Shown here: piece after piece, positions 25,419 to 33,321 of the stretch
Numbering within the stretch: position 1 is the stretch's first letter
How the letters are laid out: every line of letters begins with the position of its first letter
Assembly (NCBI RefSeq): GCF_900269665.1
Contig: NZ_LT985361.1
Location: forward strand, 9,058,434 to 9,122,433
Direction of reading: 5' to 3'
Length of the DNA stretch: 64,000 nt
From: Nocardia suismassiliense
GTDB taxonomy: Bacteria; Actinomycetota; Actinomycetes; Mycobacteriales; Mycobacteriaceae
Position numbers and translations under genes: made by a program
The notes under the pieces: generated by a model
Told to the model about the DNA's origin: nothing
Seen by the model: only the letters and a program-made list of their open reading frames with translations
The model's database searches: none

Positions 25419-26858
25419 ATGGACTGGTTCACGGCACCGGAGTACTGGCTGAGCAGGCTGGTCTTCCAGCGCGGGCTGGCGGTCATCTACCTGATCGCCT
25501 TCCTCGGCGCGGCCATGCAGTTCCGGGCGCTGATCGGCGAGCGCGGGATGCTGCCGGTGCCGCGCTTCGTGGCACGGACGCCGTTCCGGTTGGCGCCTAG
25601 CCTCTTTCAGCTGCACTATTCCGATCGGTTCTTCGCCGTGGTGGCGTGGGCCGGGGTCGGGCTGTCGGCCGCTCTGGTGGCCGGTGTGGCCGATCTGGTG
25701 CCGCTGTGGGCGGCGATGGGGATGTGGGCGGTGCTCTGGGCGGGGTATCTGTCGATCGTCAATGTCGGGCAGCGGTGGTACGGGTTCGGGTGGGAATCGC
25801 TGCTGCTGGAGGCCGGGTTCCTCGCGATCTTTCTCGGTAACGACGAGACAGCGCCGCCGGTGCTGGTGTTGTGGCTGGCACGCTGGCTGCTGTTCCGGGT
25901 GGAGTTCGGCGCGGGTCTGATCAAGCTACGCGGTGACACCTGCTGGCGTGACCTGACCTGCCTGTACTACCACCACGAGACCCAGCCGATGCCCGGGCCG
26001 TTGAGCTGGTTCTTCCATCATCTACCCAAACCGCTGCACCGAATCGAGGTGGCGGCCAACCACTTTGCCCAATTGGTCGTGCCGTTCGGGCTTTTCGCGC
26101 CGCAACCGGTGGCGAGTGTGGCCGCGGGGATCATCGTCGTCACCCAGCTGTGGTTGGTCATCTCCGGCAACTTCGCGTGGTTGAACTGGGTGACAATTCT
26201 GTTGGCGTTCACCGTGATCGACGGATCCTTGATGGCGAAGGTACTGCCGGTGCCCGAACCACCCGCGTTGCCGTCGGCACCGATGTGGTTCGCGGGATTG
26301 GTGATCGCGTGCACGGTGCTCACCGTGGTGCTGAGTTACTGGCCGGTGCGCAACATGCTCTCCCGCGACCAGCGAATGAACATGTCCTTCAACGCCTATC
26401 ACCTCGTCGGCACCTACGGCGCGTTCGGCACCATCGGCCGGACGCGGCCGGAGGTGGTGTTCGAGGGGACCACCGACTCGGACGTCACCGAGCAGACCCG
26501 GTGGCAGGAGTACGAATTCAAAGGCAAGCCGGGTGATGTGCGGCGACTGCCCCGCCAGTTCGCGCCTTACCATCTGCGGCTGGACTGGCTGATGTGGTTC
26601 GCGGCGCTGTCACCGTTCTACGCGCGGCCGTGGTTGTTGCCGTTCGCCGAGCGGCTGTTGACGAACGACCGTGCGACGCTGCGTCTGCTGCGGCACAATC
26701 CGTTCCCGGACGCGCCGCCGAAGTATGTGCGGGCGCAGCTCTACGAATACCGCTTCACCACGCGGCAGGAGTTGCGACGCGACCGAGCGTGGTGGCAACG
26801 GACGCTGATCGGTGAATACCTGCCGCCGGTGACCTTGGAAAAAACGAAGTCGGCGTAA
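25419..26858 (+). CDS. Lipase maturation factor family protein
   Basis: 479 residues with about eight membrane segments in the first 330 and a soluble C-terminal domain. Recognisable features of the LMF family are 'RFGWESLLLEAGFLAIFL'-type segment, 'WLLFRVEFGAGLIKLRGDTCWRDLTCLYYHHETQPMPGPLSW' and the C-terminal 'RLDWLMWFAALSP' region. In animals LMF1 is needed for lipase folding in the ER; the bacterial role is unknown. It is convergent with the GH76 gene, only 3 bp between the stops. Confidence 0.85.
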   Translation: MDWFTAPEYWLSRLVFQRGLAVIYLIAFLGAAMQFRALIGERGMLPVPRFVARTPFRLAPSLFQLHYSDRFFAVVAWAGVGLSAALVAGVADLVPLWAAMGMWAVLWAGYLSIVNVGQRWYGFGWESLLLEAGFLAIFLGNDETAPPVLVLWLARWLLFRVEFGAGLIKLRGDTCWRDLTCLYYHHETQPMPGPLSWFFHHLPKPLHRIEVAANHFAQLVVPFGLFAPQPVASVAAGIIVVTQLWLVISGNFAWLNWVTILLAFTVIDGSLMAKVLPVPEPPALPSAPMWFAGLVIACTVLTVVLSYWPVRNMLSRDQRMNMSFNAYHLVGTYGAFGTIGRTRPEVVFEGTTDSDVTEQTRWQEYEFKGKPGDVRRLPRQFAPYHLRLDWLMWFAALSPFYARPWLLPFAERLLTNDRATLRLLRHNPFPDAPPKYVRAQLYEYRFTTRQELRRDRAWWQRTLIGEYLPPVTLEKTKSA

Positions 26859-26861
26859 GGA

Positions 26862-27986
26862 TTACAGCCCGGCGGCGCTGACCTGGTGGGCGGCTTCCAT
26901 CAGCATCCAGCCGGACAACTGCACCGACAGGTCGCGTTCGGGCACCCGGGACGACGTCACCGAGCCACCGGGAGTGAATCGGCCCGCCCCCGCAATGCCG
27001 CCGGGCAGCGTCGCCGGCTTGCCCCAGTCGTGCCCGAACAGCGGCTCACCCTCGACCTCCAGCCGGTTGGCCCAGGCGGCCTCGGCGGAGGCGCGCACGA
27101 TCGCGGCCGCACACCGTCGATCCGCCTGCTGCTCCTCGTCGTCGCCGGGCAGCATCAGCGCGACCACCGCCAAATAGCGGGCCAGGATGCCGTTGAACAG
27201 GCCACCGTCGCCACCGCCACCACCGTTGATGACGCCGCGGGTGGTCAGGTGCTCGTCGACGGCGGCGAGCAGCCGGTGCACCCGCTCGCCGTGCCGCGGC
27301 GCACCGGTGTGCACCGCCAGCTCGGTCTCCACGCCGAGCACCACGCCCTGGCAGTAGGTGAACACCGGGCGTTCGATCTCGCCGGACGGTAGATGGATGC
27401 CGTCGAGCATCAGGCCGGTCTCCGGGTCGCGCAGCGTCGCGTCCAGCCAGTCGGCCATCTCCTGCGCGCGCCCGTGCCTGCCGAGCCGCAGCAATGCGAT
27501 GGCGGCCGGGCCATTCGCAGGGGTGTTGTAGTAGTCGGCGCCGATGCGCCAGGGCAGGCCGCCGCCTACCGCCGGATTCCACCCGTCGTACAGCGGCTTC
27601 TCCAGCGCGATGAGCCCGCTGCGCGCCTCGGTGACCCCCGCGGTCCGCTCCGCGCGTTCCAGCGCGATGGCCAGCCAGGCCATGTCGTCGTAGTACCTGT
27701 TGGTCCAGCCGGTGATATTGCGAATACGGTGCGAGCGCGCGATCGCGGCAATGCGCTTGCGGCGCACCGGCGTCGGCACCCGGTTGGCCGCGTCCACCGC
27801 GCAGTCGATCAGATGCGCCTGCCACCAGTAATGCCACGACCCGAACGCGCGCTCCCGCTTGGTCGCCGGCCAGCCGACCACCCCCAGCTGGGTGCCCGGC
27901 AGCGCCCACAACGCGCGCAGATGCCGGGACACGATCGCCGATTCCGCCATGTCCGCCCGCTCGGACCACAACGCCGGTGTCACCAC
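26862..27986 (-). CDS. Glycoside hydrolase family 76 protein (Rv0365c-like)
   Basis: About 374 residues from the GTG at 27986; GGAGAGG lies close upstream, and the frame is open to 28067. The (alpha/alpha)6 fold of GH76 is suggested by repeated helices and the catalytic Asp pair in 'YYDDMAWLAIALERAE', with 'WRIGADYYNTPANGPAAIALLRL' and 'FTYCQGVVLG'. GH76 enzymes act on alpha-1,6-mannans, which here could be mannan parts of lipoglycans. There is no signal peptide, so a cytoplasmic place or unusual export is implied. Position after dedA is as in mycobacteria. Confidence 0.82.
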   Translation of the reverse strand: MVTPALWSERADMAESAIVSRHLRALWALPGTQLGVVGWPATKRERAFGSWHYWWQAHLIDCAVDAANRVPTPVRRKRIAAIARSHRIRNITGWTNRYYDDMAWLAIALERAERTAGVTEARSGLIALEKPLYDGWNPAVGGGLPWRIGADYYNTPANGPAAIALLRLGRHGRAQEMADWLDATLRDPETGLMLDGIHLPSGEIERPVFTYCQGVVLGVETELAVHTGAPRHGERVHRLLAAVDEHLTTRGVINGGGGGDGGLFNGILARYLAVVALMLPGDDEEQQADRRCAAAIVRASAEAAWANRLEVEGEPLFGHDWGKPATLPGGIAGAGRFTPGGSVTSSRVPERDLSVQLSGWMLMEAAHQVSAAGL

Positions 27987-28166
27987 AGCCTCTCCACCTC
28001 CCGGTGAGCACTCACCCAGTGCCCGCGGCGTCGCGCGCCGCGGATCCTGCGCCCTCCGCGTGGTCATGCGTCAATGGTGCCAGCACCGCCCGGATTTCCG
28101 CGCCCGATTTGTTACACAAGTGATGTGCAGTTGTTTTCGAGACTCCTGGCAGCGCACATTTGGGTT

Positions 28167-28204
28167 GCTAGCACGCTTGCCACTTTTCCGGCTAGCGTGC
28201 TAGC
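28167..28204. promoter_or_regulatory. Inverted-repeat operator upstream of the HicA-like gene
   Basis: GCTAGCACGC (28167-28176) and GCGTGCTAGC (28195-28204) are exact inverted arms 18 bp apart; a further GCTAGC lies at 28191-28196. The site ends 7 bp before the toxin start, where self-repression by the HicB-like partner is expected. Confidence 0.65.
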
Positions 28205-28211
28205 TTTTGTA

Positions 28212-28433
28212 ATGATCGCAGAGCAGCCAACCAGGAAAGTCCTCAAAGGCCTCAAGGCCGAGGGCTGGTCGCGGTTGCGCGATGGTGCAGGTAGCCACAC
28301 CATCTACGGGTGCCGCACGGGCAAACACGATGTGAGCGTCCCGGACGGACACAAATCCATCTCGCCGGGAGTTGTGCGCACCATCAGCAAGGCTGTTGCG
28401 TCCTGCGATTGCCCGGAGGAGGAAGAACAGTGA
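28212..28433 (+). CDS. hicA: HicA-like type II toxin (mRNA interferase)
   Basis: 73 residues, normal for HicA. The dsRBD-like fold is seen in 'RKVLKGLKAEGWSRLRDGAGSHTIY' followed by 'DVSVPDGHKSISPGVVRTISKAV'; the His in GSHxxY is the expected catalytic residue. HicA cleaves RNA and is held inactive by HicB. The ATG at 28212 follows the operator; the longer frame would run through it. It overlaps the next gene by 4 bp (GTGA). Low-GC promoter DNA and its place inside a conserved syntenic block suggest recent gain. Confidence 0.8.
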   Translation: MIAEQPTRKVLKGLKAEGWSRLRDGAGSHTIYGCRTGKHDVSVPDGHKSISPGVVRTISKAVASCDCPEEEEQ

Positions 28434-28828
28434 GCAAGTCCATTACCTACGAAGTCCACGCGAACCGCGTCGGCCGTTGGTGGGAAATCACCATTCCCGA
28501 CGTTTATGGAGATGATCCGTGCGGGCAGGCGCGCCATCTCACCGACGTCGGCTACGAGGCGCGGACCATTATCGCCGCCAAACTCGACGTTCCGCTTTCT
28601 CAGGTCGAAACAACATTGATCGTTGACGACTTCGGCGACGCCCACGACGTGCAACCACGGACCGAGCGCATTGCCGTACTCCGCGCCGAGGTCGACCGCT
28701 TGTCGAACGAGCTCAAAGCCGAACAGGTTGCACTGGTGAAAGAGCTACGGCGTGAGAACGTTCCCGATGTCGATGTAGCTACCCTGCTCGGCGTGGCCCG
28801 GCAGCGAGTCGGACAGCTCGCAGAGTGA
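28430..28828 (+). CDS. hicB: HicB-like antitoxin
   Basis: 132 residues with a GTG start overlapping the hicA stop. Residues about 3-65 show the partial RNase H fold of HicB ('ITYEVHANRVGRWWEITIPDV', 'ARTIIAAKLDVPLSQVE'). Residues about 80-115 look like a coiled coil ('RIAVLRAEVDRLSNELKAEQVALVKEL') and the end ('VATLLGVARQRVGQLAE') like a helix-turn-helix that could bind the operator upstream. A coiled coil between the domains is more than the minimal HicB. It is convergent with the TrmH-type gene, 5 bp apart. Confidence 0.75.
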   Translation: MSKSITYEVHANRVGRWWEITIPDVYGDDPCGQARHLTDVGYEARTIIAAKLDVPLSQVETTLIVDDFGDAHDVQPRTERIAVLRAEVDRLSNELKAEQVALVKELRRENVPDVDVATLLGVARQRVGQLAE

Positions 28829-28833
28829 CCCCC

Positions 28834-29520
28834 TCACCAGGCGTCGGCGAGGTCGGCGTGTTGGCGGACCCAGGCGTGCATGGCGATGCCGGCGGCGACG
28901 CCGGCGTTGATGCTGCGGGTTGAGCCGAATTGGGCGATCGAAACGGTCATAGCCGCTGCGGTTTTCGCGTGTTCGGTGACGCCGGGGCCTTCTTGACCGA
29001 ACAGCAGGAGGCAGTTGCGGGGTAGTTCCGCTGTCTCGAGGGGGACCGAGCCGGGCACGTTGTCGACCGCGACCACGGTCAGTTGTGCGCGTGCGGCGAA
29101 GTCGAGCAGCTCGGCGACGGTCGCGTGGTGCTCGATGTGCTGGTAGCGGTCGGTCACCATGGCGCCGCGGCGGTTCCAGCGCTTGCGGCCGACGATGTGC
29201 ACGGCCGCGGCGGCGAAGGCATTGGCGGTGCGGACCACCGTGCCGATGTTGGCGTCGTGGCCGAAGTTCTCGATGGCCACGTGGAAGGGGTGCCTGCGCC
29301 GGTCGATGTCGGCGACGATCGCTTCGCGCGTCCAATAGCGGTAGGCGTCGACCACGTTGCGGCGGTCGCCTGCCGCGAGCAGTTCGGGGTCGAAGTGCGG
29401 ATCCCGCGGCGGCGGCTCGGCGTGCTCGGCGGCCCACGGGCCGACGCCGTGCGGGTGCTCGCCCCACTCGGTGGGCCCGGGTGGGTCCTGCTCGGCCGCG
29501 TCGGGCACTGGGTGATTCAC
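28834..29520 (-). CDS. SpoU/TrmH-family RNA 2'-O-methyltransferase (Rv0380c-like)
   Basis: 228 residues. SPOUT knot motifs are clear: motif 1 'FGHDANIGTVVRTANAF', motif 2 'LLFGQEGPGV' and motif 3 'QFGSTRSINAGVAAGIAMHAW'. These enzymes methylate ribose 2'-OH in tRNA or rRNA with S-adenosylmethionine. The N-terminal 60 residues are acidic and Pro-rich and unlike the catalytic part. Position near pyrE and ttfA is shared with mycobacteria. The RNA target is unknown. Confidence 0.9.
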   Translation of the reverse strand: MNHPVPDAAEQDPPGPTEWGEHPHGVGPWAAEHAEPPPRDPHFDPELLAAGDRRNVVDAYRYWTREAIVADIDRRRHPFHVAIENFGHDANIGTVVRTANAFAAAAVHIVGRKRWNRRGAMVTDRYQHIEHHATVAELLDFAARAQLTVVAVDNVPGSVPLETAELPRNCLLLFGQEGPGVTEHAKTAAAMTVSIAQFGSTRSINAGVAAGIAMHAWVRQHADLADAW

Positions 29521-29564
29521 TCCGACGATGCTAATTCCGGCCGCCGCACGACCGGAGCAGCGGG

Positions 29565-29900
29565 TCAGTAGGTGCTGCTGCTGCTCCAGACCCCGACCAG
29601 CCCGAGCACGACGAACAGCGCGACGAACAGGATGCCGAGAATGATCAGCACCGAGGCGATGATCCCGCAGACGTAGCCGACCATGACGTTCGAGCGACCG
29701 CCGAGCGTGCCGCCCGAGGCGTCGATCTCGTTAAGCGCCTTCTTGCCCATCACCCAGGCGACGGGGCCGAGGATCTGGCAGAACACCAGGCCGAGAATGC
29801 CGAGGATGAGAATCATGGTGGCCTGCGGGTGTTCCTGCGGCGGGCCGTAACCCCCGTAGGCTTGGTAACCGTACGGTGGCGGCTGCGGCGGGTAGCTCAT
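29565..29900 (-). CDS. DUF4190-type small membrane protein
   Basis: 111 residues. A Pro/Tyr/Gly-rich N terminus ('MSYPPQPPPYGYQAYGGYGPP') precedes two membrane segments ('ATMILILGILGLVFCQILGPVAWVMG' and 'VCGIIASVLIILGILFVALFVVLGLVGV') with 'GKKALNEIDASGG' between them, the DUF4190 signature. Role unknown; proteins of this type often lie beside envelope-stress systems. It is divergent from the histidine kinase gene and the palindrome at 29916 lies 16 bp from its start. Confidence 0.8.
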   Translation of the reverse strand: MSYPPQPPPYGYQAYGGYGPPQEHPQATMILILGILGLVFCQILGPVAWVMGKKALNEIDASGGTLGGRSNVMVGYVCGIIASVLIILGILFVALFVVLGLVGVWSSSSTY

Positions 29901-29915
29901 CAGCAGGATGGTAGT

Positions 29916-29935
29916 TGGTGTAGCTGGCTACACCA
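29916..29935. promoter_or_regulatory. Perfect 20-bp palindrome between DUF4190 and two-component genes
   Basis: TGGTGTAGCTGGCTACACCA: exact 9-bp arms with TG in the centre. It is 48 bp from the kinase start and 16 bp from the DUF4190 start. A LuxR/NarL-type response regulator binding here would control both sides; the pairing with the regulator at 31363 is inference. Confidence 0.65.
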
Positions 29936-29983
29936 CACATTCGGCGGCCAGCTCCATCGAAGACCGCCCGCGCCCCGACAACC

Positions 29984-31366
29984 ATGGAAGCCATGACCGA
30001 GATCCACGCCGAACCCACGCTCGTGCTCGACCCGACGCCAGGCAAAGCCGGCCGGTCGGCCGAGCCGGTGGCCCGTGCCATGCTCCGTGCCCCGTTCCAG
30101 GCCCGCACCTGGAAAGAACTCGTCTACCTCTTCACGGTGTTCGTGCTCGGCTGCCTGGCCGTCACCTACATGTACCTCGGCTGGGGCGGCGGGCTGATGA
30201 TCTCGCTCACCATCATCGGCGTGCCGATCCTGGCGGTGATCCTGCTCGGCGGCCGGATCTGGGGGCGGATCTATCGGGCGCTGGCGAAGGATCTGCTCGG
30301 CGTGCGGGTGACCCCACCGCCGCCGTTTCGGCCAGAGCCGGGCTTGATCGGCTTCGTCAAGGGCGCGTTCACCGATCGGACCAGCTGGCGGGTCGCGCTG
30401 TTCCTGCTCGCGCAGGCGGTGCTCGGTGTCGTGGTCGGCTTCTTCGTGCTGGTTACGGTGGCGATGCTGGTGGTGATCGCGCTCTCGCCGATCCCGTGGG
30501 CGCTGCTCGACCCGGTCAATCTCGATGCCCAAGGCGTGGAACATCATTCGATGTTCCAGTTCGGCGACTACTACATCGAAACCTGGCCGCAGGTGCTCGG
30601 CTTCGCCGCGGTCGGCCTGCTCGGCTGCTTCTTGGCGCCGTGGCTGGTGCGCGCGGTGTGCTGGCTGCACGGGTTGCTGACCATCGCGTTGCTGAGCGCG
30701 ACGGCGGCCGACCGGCGCATCGCCGAACTCCAGCAGGGCAGGCAGGCTGCGGTCGACGACTCCACCGCCACGCTGCGCAGGCTGGAGCGGGATCTGCACG
30801 ACGGCACCCAGGCCCGGCTGGTGACCATCGCGATGGCGCTGGGTCGCGCGGAGGATCGGCTGTCGTCGGGCGGGGATCCACGCGACCTGATCGCGAACGC
30901 GCGCGCCAGCTCCAAAGAAGCGCTGACCGAACTGCGCGAGCTGGTGCGCGGAATCCACCCGCCCGCATTGGAACTCGGCCTCGGCCCGGCGCTGGAAACG
31001 CTGGCGGCGCGCAGCTCGGTCCCGGTGGAGTTGCGGGTGCATCTGCCCGAACGGCCGAGTCCGGCGATCGAGGCGATCGCCTACTTCTCGGTCGCCGAGC
31101 TGCTCACCAACGTGGTCAAGCACGCCGACGCCACCCGGGCCTGGATCTCGGTGGTGCCGACGGACGCCCGGACCATCGCGGTCACGGTGCGGGACAACGG
31201 AATCGGCGGTGTCCTGCAACCGACCGAGGGCGCGCTCGCGGTGGGCAGCGGGCTGTCGGGCTTGGCGGCGCGGGCGCGCACCGTGGACGGCACCCTCACC
31301 GTGCAGAGCCCGACCGGTGGACCCACCGTGGTAACCATCTTGCTGCCGAAGGACGGATCACGATGA
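29984..31366 (+). CDS. Two-component sensor histidine kinase (HisKA_3 type)
   Basis: 460 residues. Residues about 35-235 form a membrane sensor with four segments, of the 'putative sensor' type ('TWKELVYLFTVFVLGCLAVTYMYLG' onwards). The dimerisation/phosphoacceptor helix is 'RLERDLHDGTQARLV', with His the phosphorylation site, and 'YFSVAELLTNVVKHADATRAWISV' plus 'DNGIGG' and 'GSGLSGLAARA' form the ATPase domain. It should phosphorylate the regulator at 31363, whose start overlaps its stop (ATGA). The signal is unknown; the sensor has short outer loops, so membrane state is a likely input. Confidence 0.92.
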   Translation: MEAMTEIHAEPTLVLDPTPGKAGRSAEPVARAMLRAPFQARTWKELVYLFTVFVLGCLAVTYMYLGWGGGLMISLTIIGVPILAVILLGGRIWGRIYRALAKDLLGVRVTPPPPFRPEPGLIGFVKGAFTDRTSWRVALFLLAQAVLGVVVGFFVLVTVAMLVVIALSPIPWALLDPVNLDAQGVEHHSMFQFGDYYIETWPQVLGFAAVGLLGCFLAPWLVRAVCWLHGLLTIALLSATAADRRIAELQQGRQAAVDDSTATLRRLERDLHDGTQARLVTIAMALGRAEDRLSSGGDPRDLIANARASSKEALTELRELVRGIHPPALELGLGPALETLAARSSVPVELRVHLPERPSPAIEAIAYFSVAELLTNVVKHADATRAWISVVPTDARTIAVTVRDNGIGGVLQPTEGALAVGSGLSGLAARARTVDGTLTVQSPTGGPTVVTILLPKDGSR

Positions 31367-32016
31367 CCGAGTCGCTGCGCATCGTGATTGCGGAAGACAG
31401 CGCGATCCTGCGCGACGGGCTCGCCGGCCTGCTCACCGAGCGCGGCCACGAGGTGGTCGCCATGGTGGGAGACGCGACGACGTTGAGCGATGTGGTCGGT
31501 ACGCACAATCCCGATGTCGCCGTGGTGGACGTGCGCATGCCGCCGAGCTTCACCGACGAGGGGCTGCTCGCCGCCATCGAACTGCGCCGCAAGTACCCGA
31601 TGACCGGCGTCCTCGTCTTCTCCCAGTGGGTCGAAACCCGTTACGCCACCGAACTTCTCGCCGGCGGCGCGAGCGGAGTCGGCTACCTGCTCAAAGACCG
31701 GGTAGCCGATGTCCGCGACTTCGTCGACGCCCTCCATCGTGTCGCCACCGGCGGCACCGCCCTGGACCCGGAGGTGGTGAGTCAATTGATGGGCGCATCC
31801 CGCCAGCAGGATTCCCTGGCCCGCCTCACCCCGCGCGAACGCGAAGTGCTCGAGCTGATGGCGCAGGGCCTGTCCAACAACGCCATCGCCACCTCCCTCA
31901 CCGTCACCGAACGGGCGGTGGAAAAACACATCGGCAACATCTTCACCAAACTGGACCTGCCGCCGTCGGACACCCACCACCGCCGCGTCCTCGCGGTCCT
32001 GCGCCTCAAGGGGTGA
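31363..32016 (+). CDS. NarL/LuxR-family response regulator
   Basis: 217 residues. The receiver domain has acidic 'IAEDSA' at 9-14 and phosphoacceptor Asp56 ('AVVDVRMP'), with Lys in 'YLLKDRV'. The C-terminal LuxR helix-turn-helix is 'LTPREREVLELMAQGLSNNAIATSL' then 'TERAVEKHIGNIFTKL'. The ATG overlaps the kinase stop, so the pair is translationally coupled. The likely first target is the palindrome at 29916. Confidence 0.93.
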   Translation: MTESLRIVIAEDSAILRDGLAGLLTERGHEVVAMVGDATTLSDVVGTHNPDVAVVDVRMPPSFTDEGLLAAIELRRKYPMTGVLVFSQWVETRYATELLAGGASGVGYLLKDRVADVRDFVDALHRVATGGTALDPEVVSQLMGASRQQDSLARLTPREREVLELMAQGLSNNAIATSLTVTERAVEKHIGNIFTKLDLPPSDTHHRRVLAVLRLKG

Positions 32017-32114
32017 CTCGCCGGTTCCATCCGAGCGGCTGCCTCCTGATTTGCGCACGTCAGTGGCGTGACGGGCCTATCCTTGAAGGTCTGACAGTCG
32101 GGGTGGAGGCTGGG

Positions 32115-32561
32115 ATGGATCACGGGCGAATTCTGCGCACGGTGCTCGCGGCGACCGCCGGGTACCTGATTGTGCTCGGGATCTGGTTGGGGTGGGTGGT
32201 GCAGCACACACCGCCGGGCACGGTGCCGTTTCAAATCATGGCGTTGGTCGGGTTGTTCGGATCGTGCGTGGGCGTCGGGATGATGGTGGCGTCGCGCCCG
32301 TCGAAGGCCGACCGGCGGTTGTGGCGGGATGGGCTGGAGGGGTGGGCGACGGTGCACGGGGTCCATCCGTTGCGGCGGACCGACCATCACAGTGAGCTGA
32401 CCGAGCTGGACTTGGAGCTGACCATTCCGGGCGGCGAAAGCTATCGGGGGACAATAGTTTTCGACGTCGCTCCGGCGGACAAGGCGCGACTCGCAGTCGG
32501 TGAGACCATCTCGATCCGCGTCGATCCGGCGAACCGCGATCGCATCATTGTGGTTCTGTGA
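32115..32561 (+). CDS. Small two-pass membrane protein with SH3-like tail (DUF3592-like)
   Basis: 148 residues; GGAGG lies 5 bp before the ATG at 32115. Two membrane segments ('TVLAATAGYLIVLGIWLGWVV', 'IMALVGLFGSCVGVGMMVA') are followed by a beta-rich domain with 'EGWATVHGVHPLRRTDHHSELTELDLELTIPGG' and 'LAVGETISIRVDPANRDRIIV', the pattern of DUF3592-type proteins. Role unknown. It is 98 bp after the response regulator and may or may not be in that operon. Confidence 0.72.
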   Translation: MDHGRILRTVLAATAGYLIVLGIWLGWVVQHTPPGTVPFQIMALVGLFGSCVGVGMMVASRPSKADRRLWRDGLEGWATVHGVHPLRRTDHHSELTELDLELTIPGGESYRGTIVFDVAPADKARLAVGETISIRVDPANRDRIIVVL

Positions 32562-32618
32562 CAACAGCTTTCAGGCACCCGACACCCGCACACGTTTCGT
32601 CATGAAGCAGACTAGAAG

Positions 32619-33317
32619 TCAGGACTGACGCGTCCGTATTTGCGCCTTGGGATCCGCAAGCAGGAATTGGGCTGCGGCGTAGGTCGTCAAGATGACGGCT
32701 TCAGTGAGAGCGCGGGTGCGCTCGGTGCGCGCGAACAGCCGGCGCAGCACGATCAAGCCGTCGGAGACGGTGAACAGCAGCGCACCGAGCCCTAGCCGGC
32801 TACGTGGGTCGGAGTTCGGGATATTCACGCCCGCAATGGTTTTCGCGGATGGTGCGAGCGCGGGGTCGGAGGCGAGTACGCCTGCGGTACCCAGCGTCGC
32901 ACCGTAGGCGGTCAGCGGGGCGGCCACACCGGGCGCCTTCGCGCGCAGCAGCGCCGCCGCAACCAGCCAAGCGCCCAGTCGCGGCAGCGCCACCTCGGGA
33001 AGCGGGCGGGCCCCCTTGCGCAACCACAGCGCCGAATAGCCGGTCTGCATCACCGCGAACGACGACGCCCCCGCGATCAGGCGGCGATCGTTGTCCGGGT
33101 CGATGAGCAGGATGTCACCGAGTGTGGCGGCGGCGAGCGACCCGAGCAGCACCGCGCGATCGGTGCGCTCGAGGTCGGCGCCCTCGGTGACCACGTCAGC
33201 CGCCAGCAGCGGCATCATCAGCGGTTTCGCGATCCACTGCACCTTCTCGCGGCCGGTGACGGCGGCATAGACGGTGAGCGCGGCCGCGGCGAGAAACCCC
33301 GCCCGGAACACCCGCAT
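32619..33317 (-). CDS. YhhN/TMEM86 family lysoplasmalogenase-like protein
   Basis: 232 residues with about eight short membrane segments. The YhhN family signature is seen in 'KVQWIAKPLMMPLLAADVV', 'AAATLGDILLI' with conserved Asp, and 'RRLIAGASSFAVMQTGYSALWL'. Characterised members hydrolyse the vinyl-ether bond of lysoplasmalogens; actinobacterial substrates are not known and the position usually occupied by His in the second motif ('SFxxxH') is Gln here, so activity is uncertain. It is 4 bp downstream of fabH on the same strand. Confidence 0.8.
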   Translation of the reverse strand: MRVFRAGFLAAAALTVYAAVTGREKVQWIAKPLMMPLLAADVVTEGADLERTDRAVLLGSLAAATLGDILLIDPDNDRRLIAGASSFAVMQTGYSALWLRKGARPLPEVALPRLGAWLVAAALLRAKAPGVAAPLTAYGATLGTAGVLASDPALAPSAKTIAGVNIPNSDPRSRLGLGALLFTVSDGLIVLRRLFARTERTRALTEAVILTTYAAAQFLLADPKAQIRTRQS

Positions 33318-33321
33318 GGGG

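Noticed and set aside
28112..28303. A 63-residue frame opposite hicA
   Set aside because: It covers the operator and toxin gene on the other strand and has no start signal.
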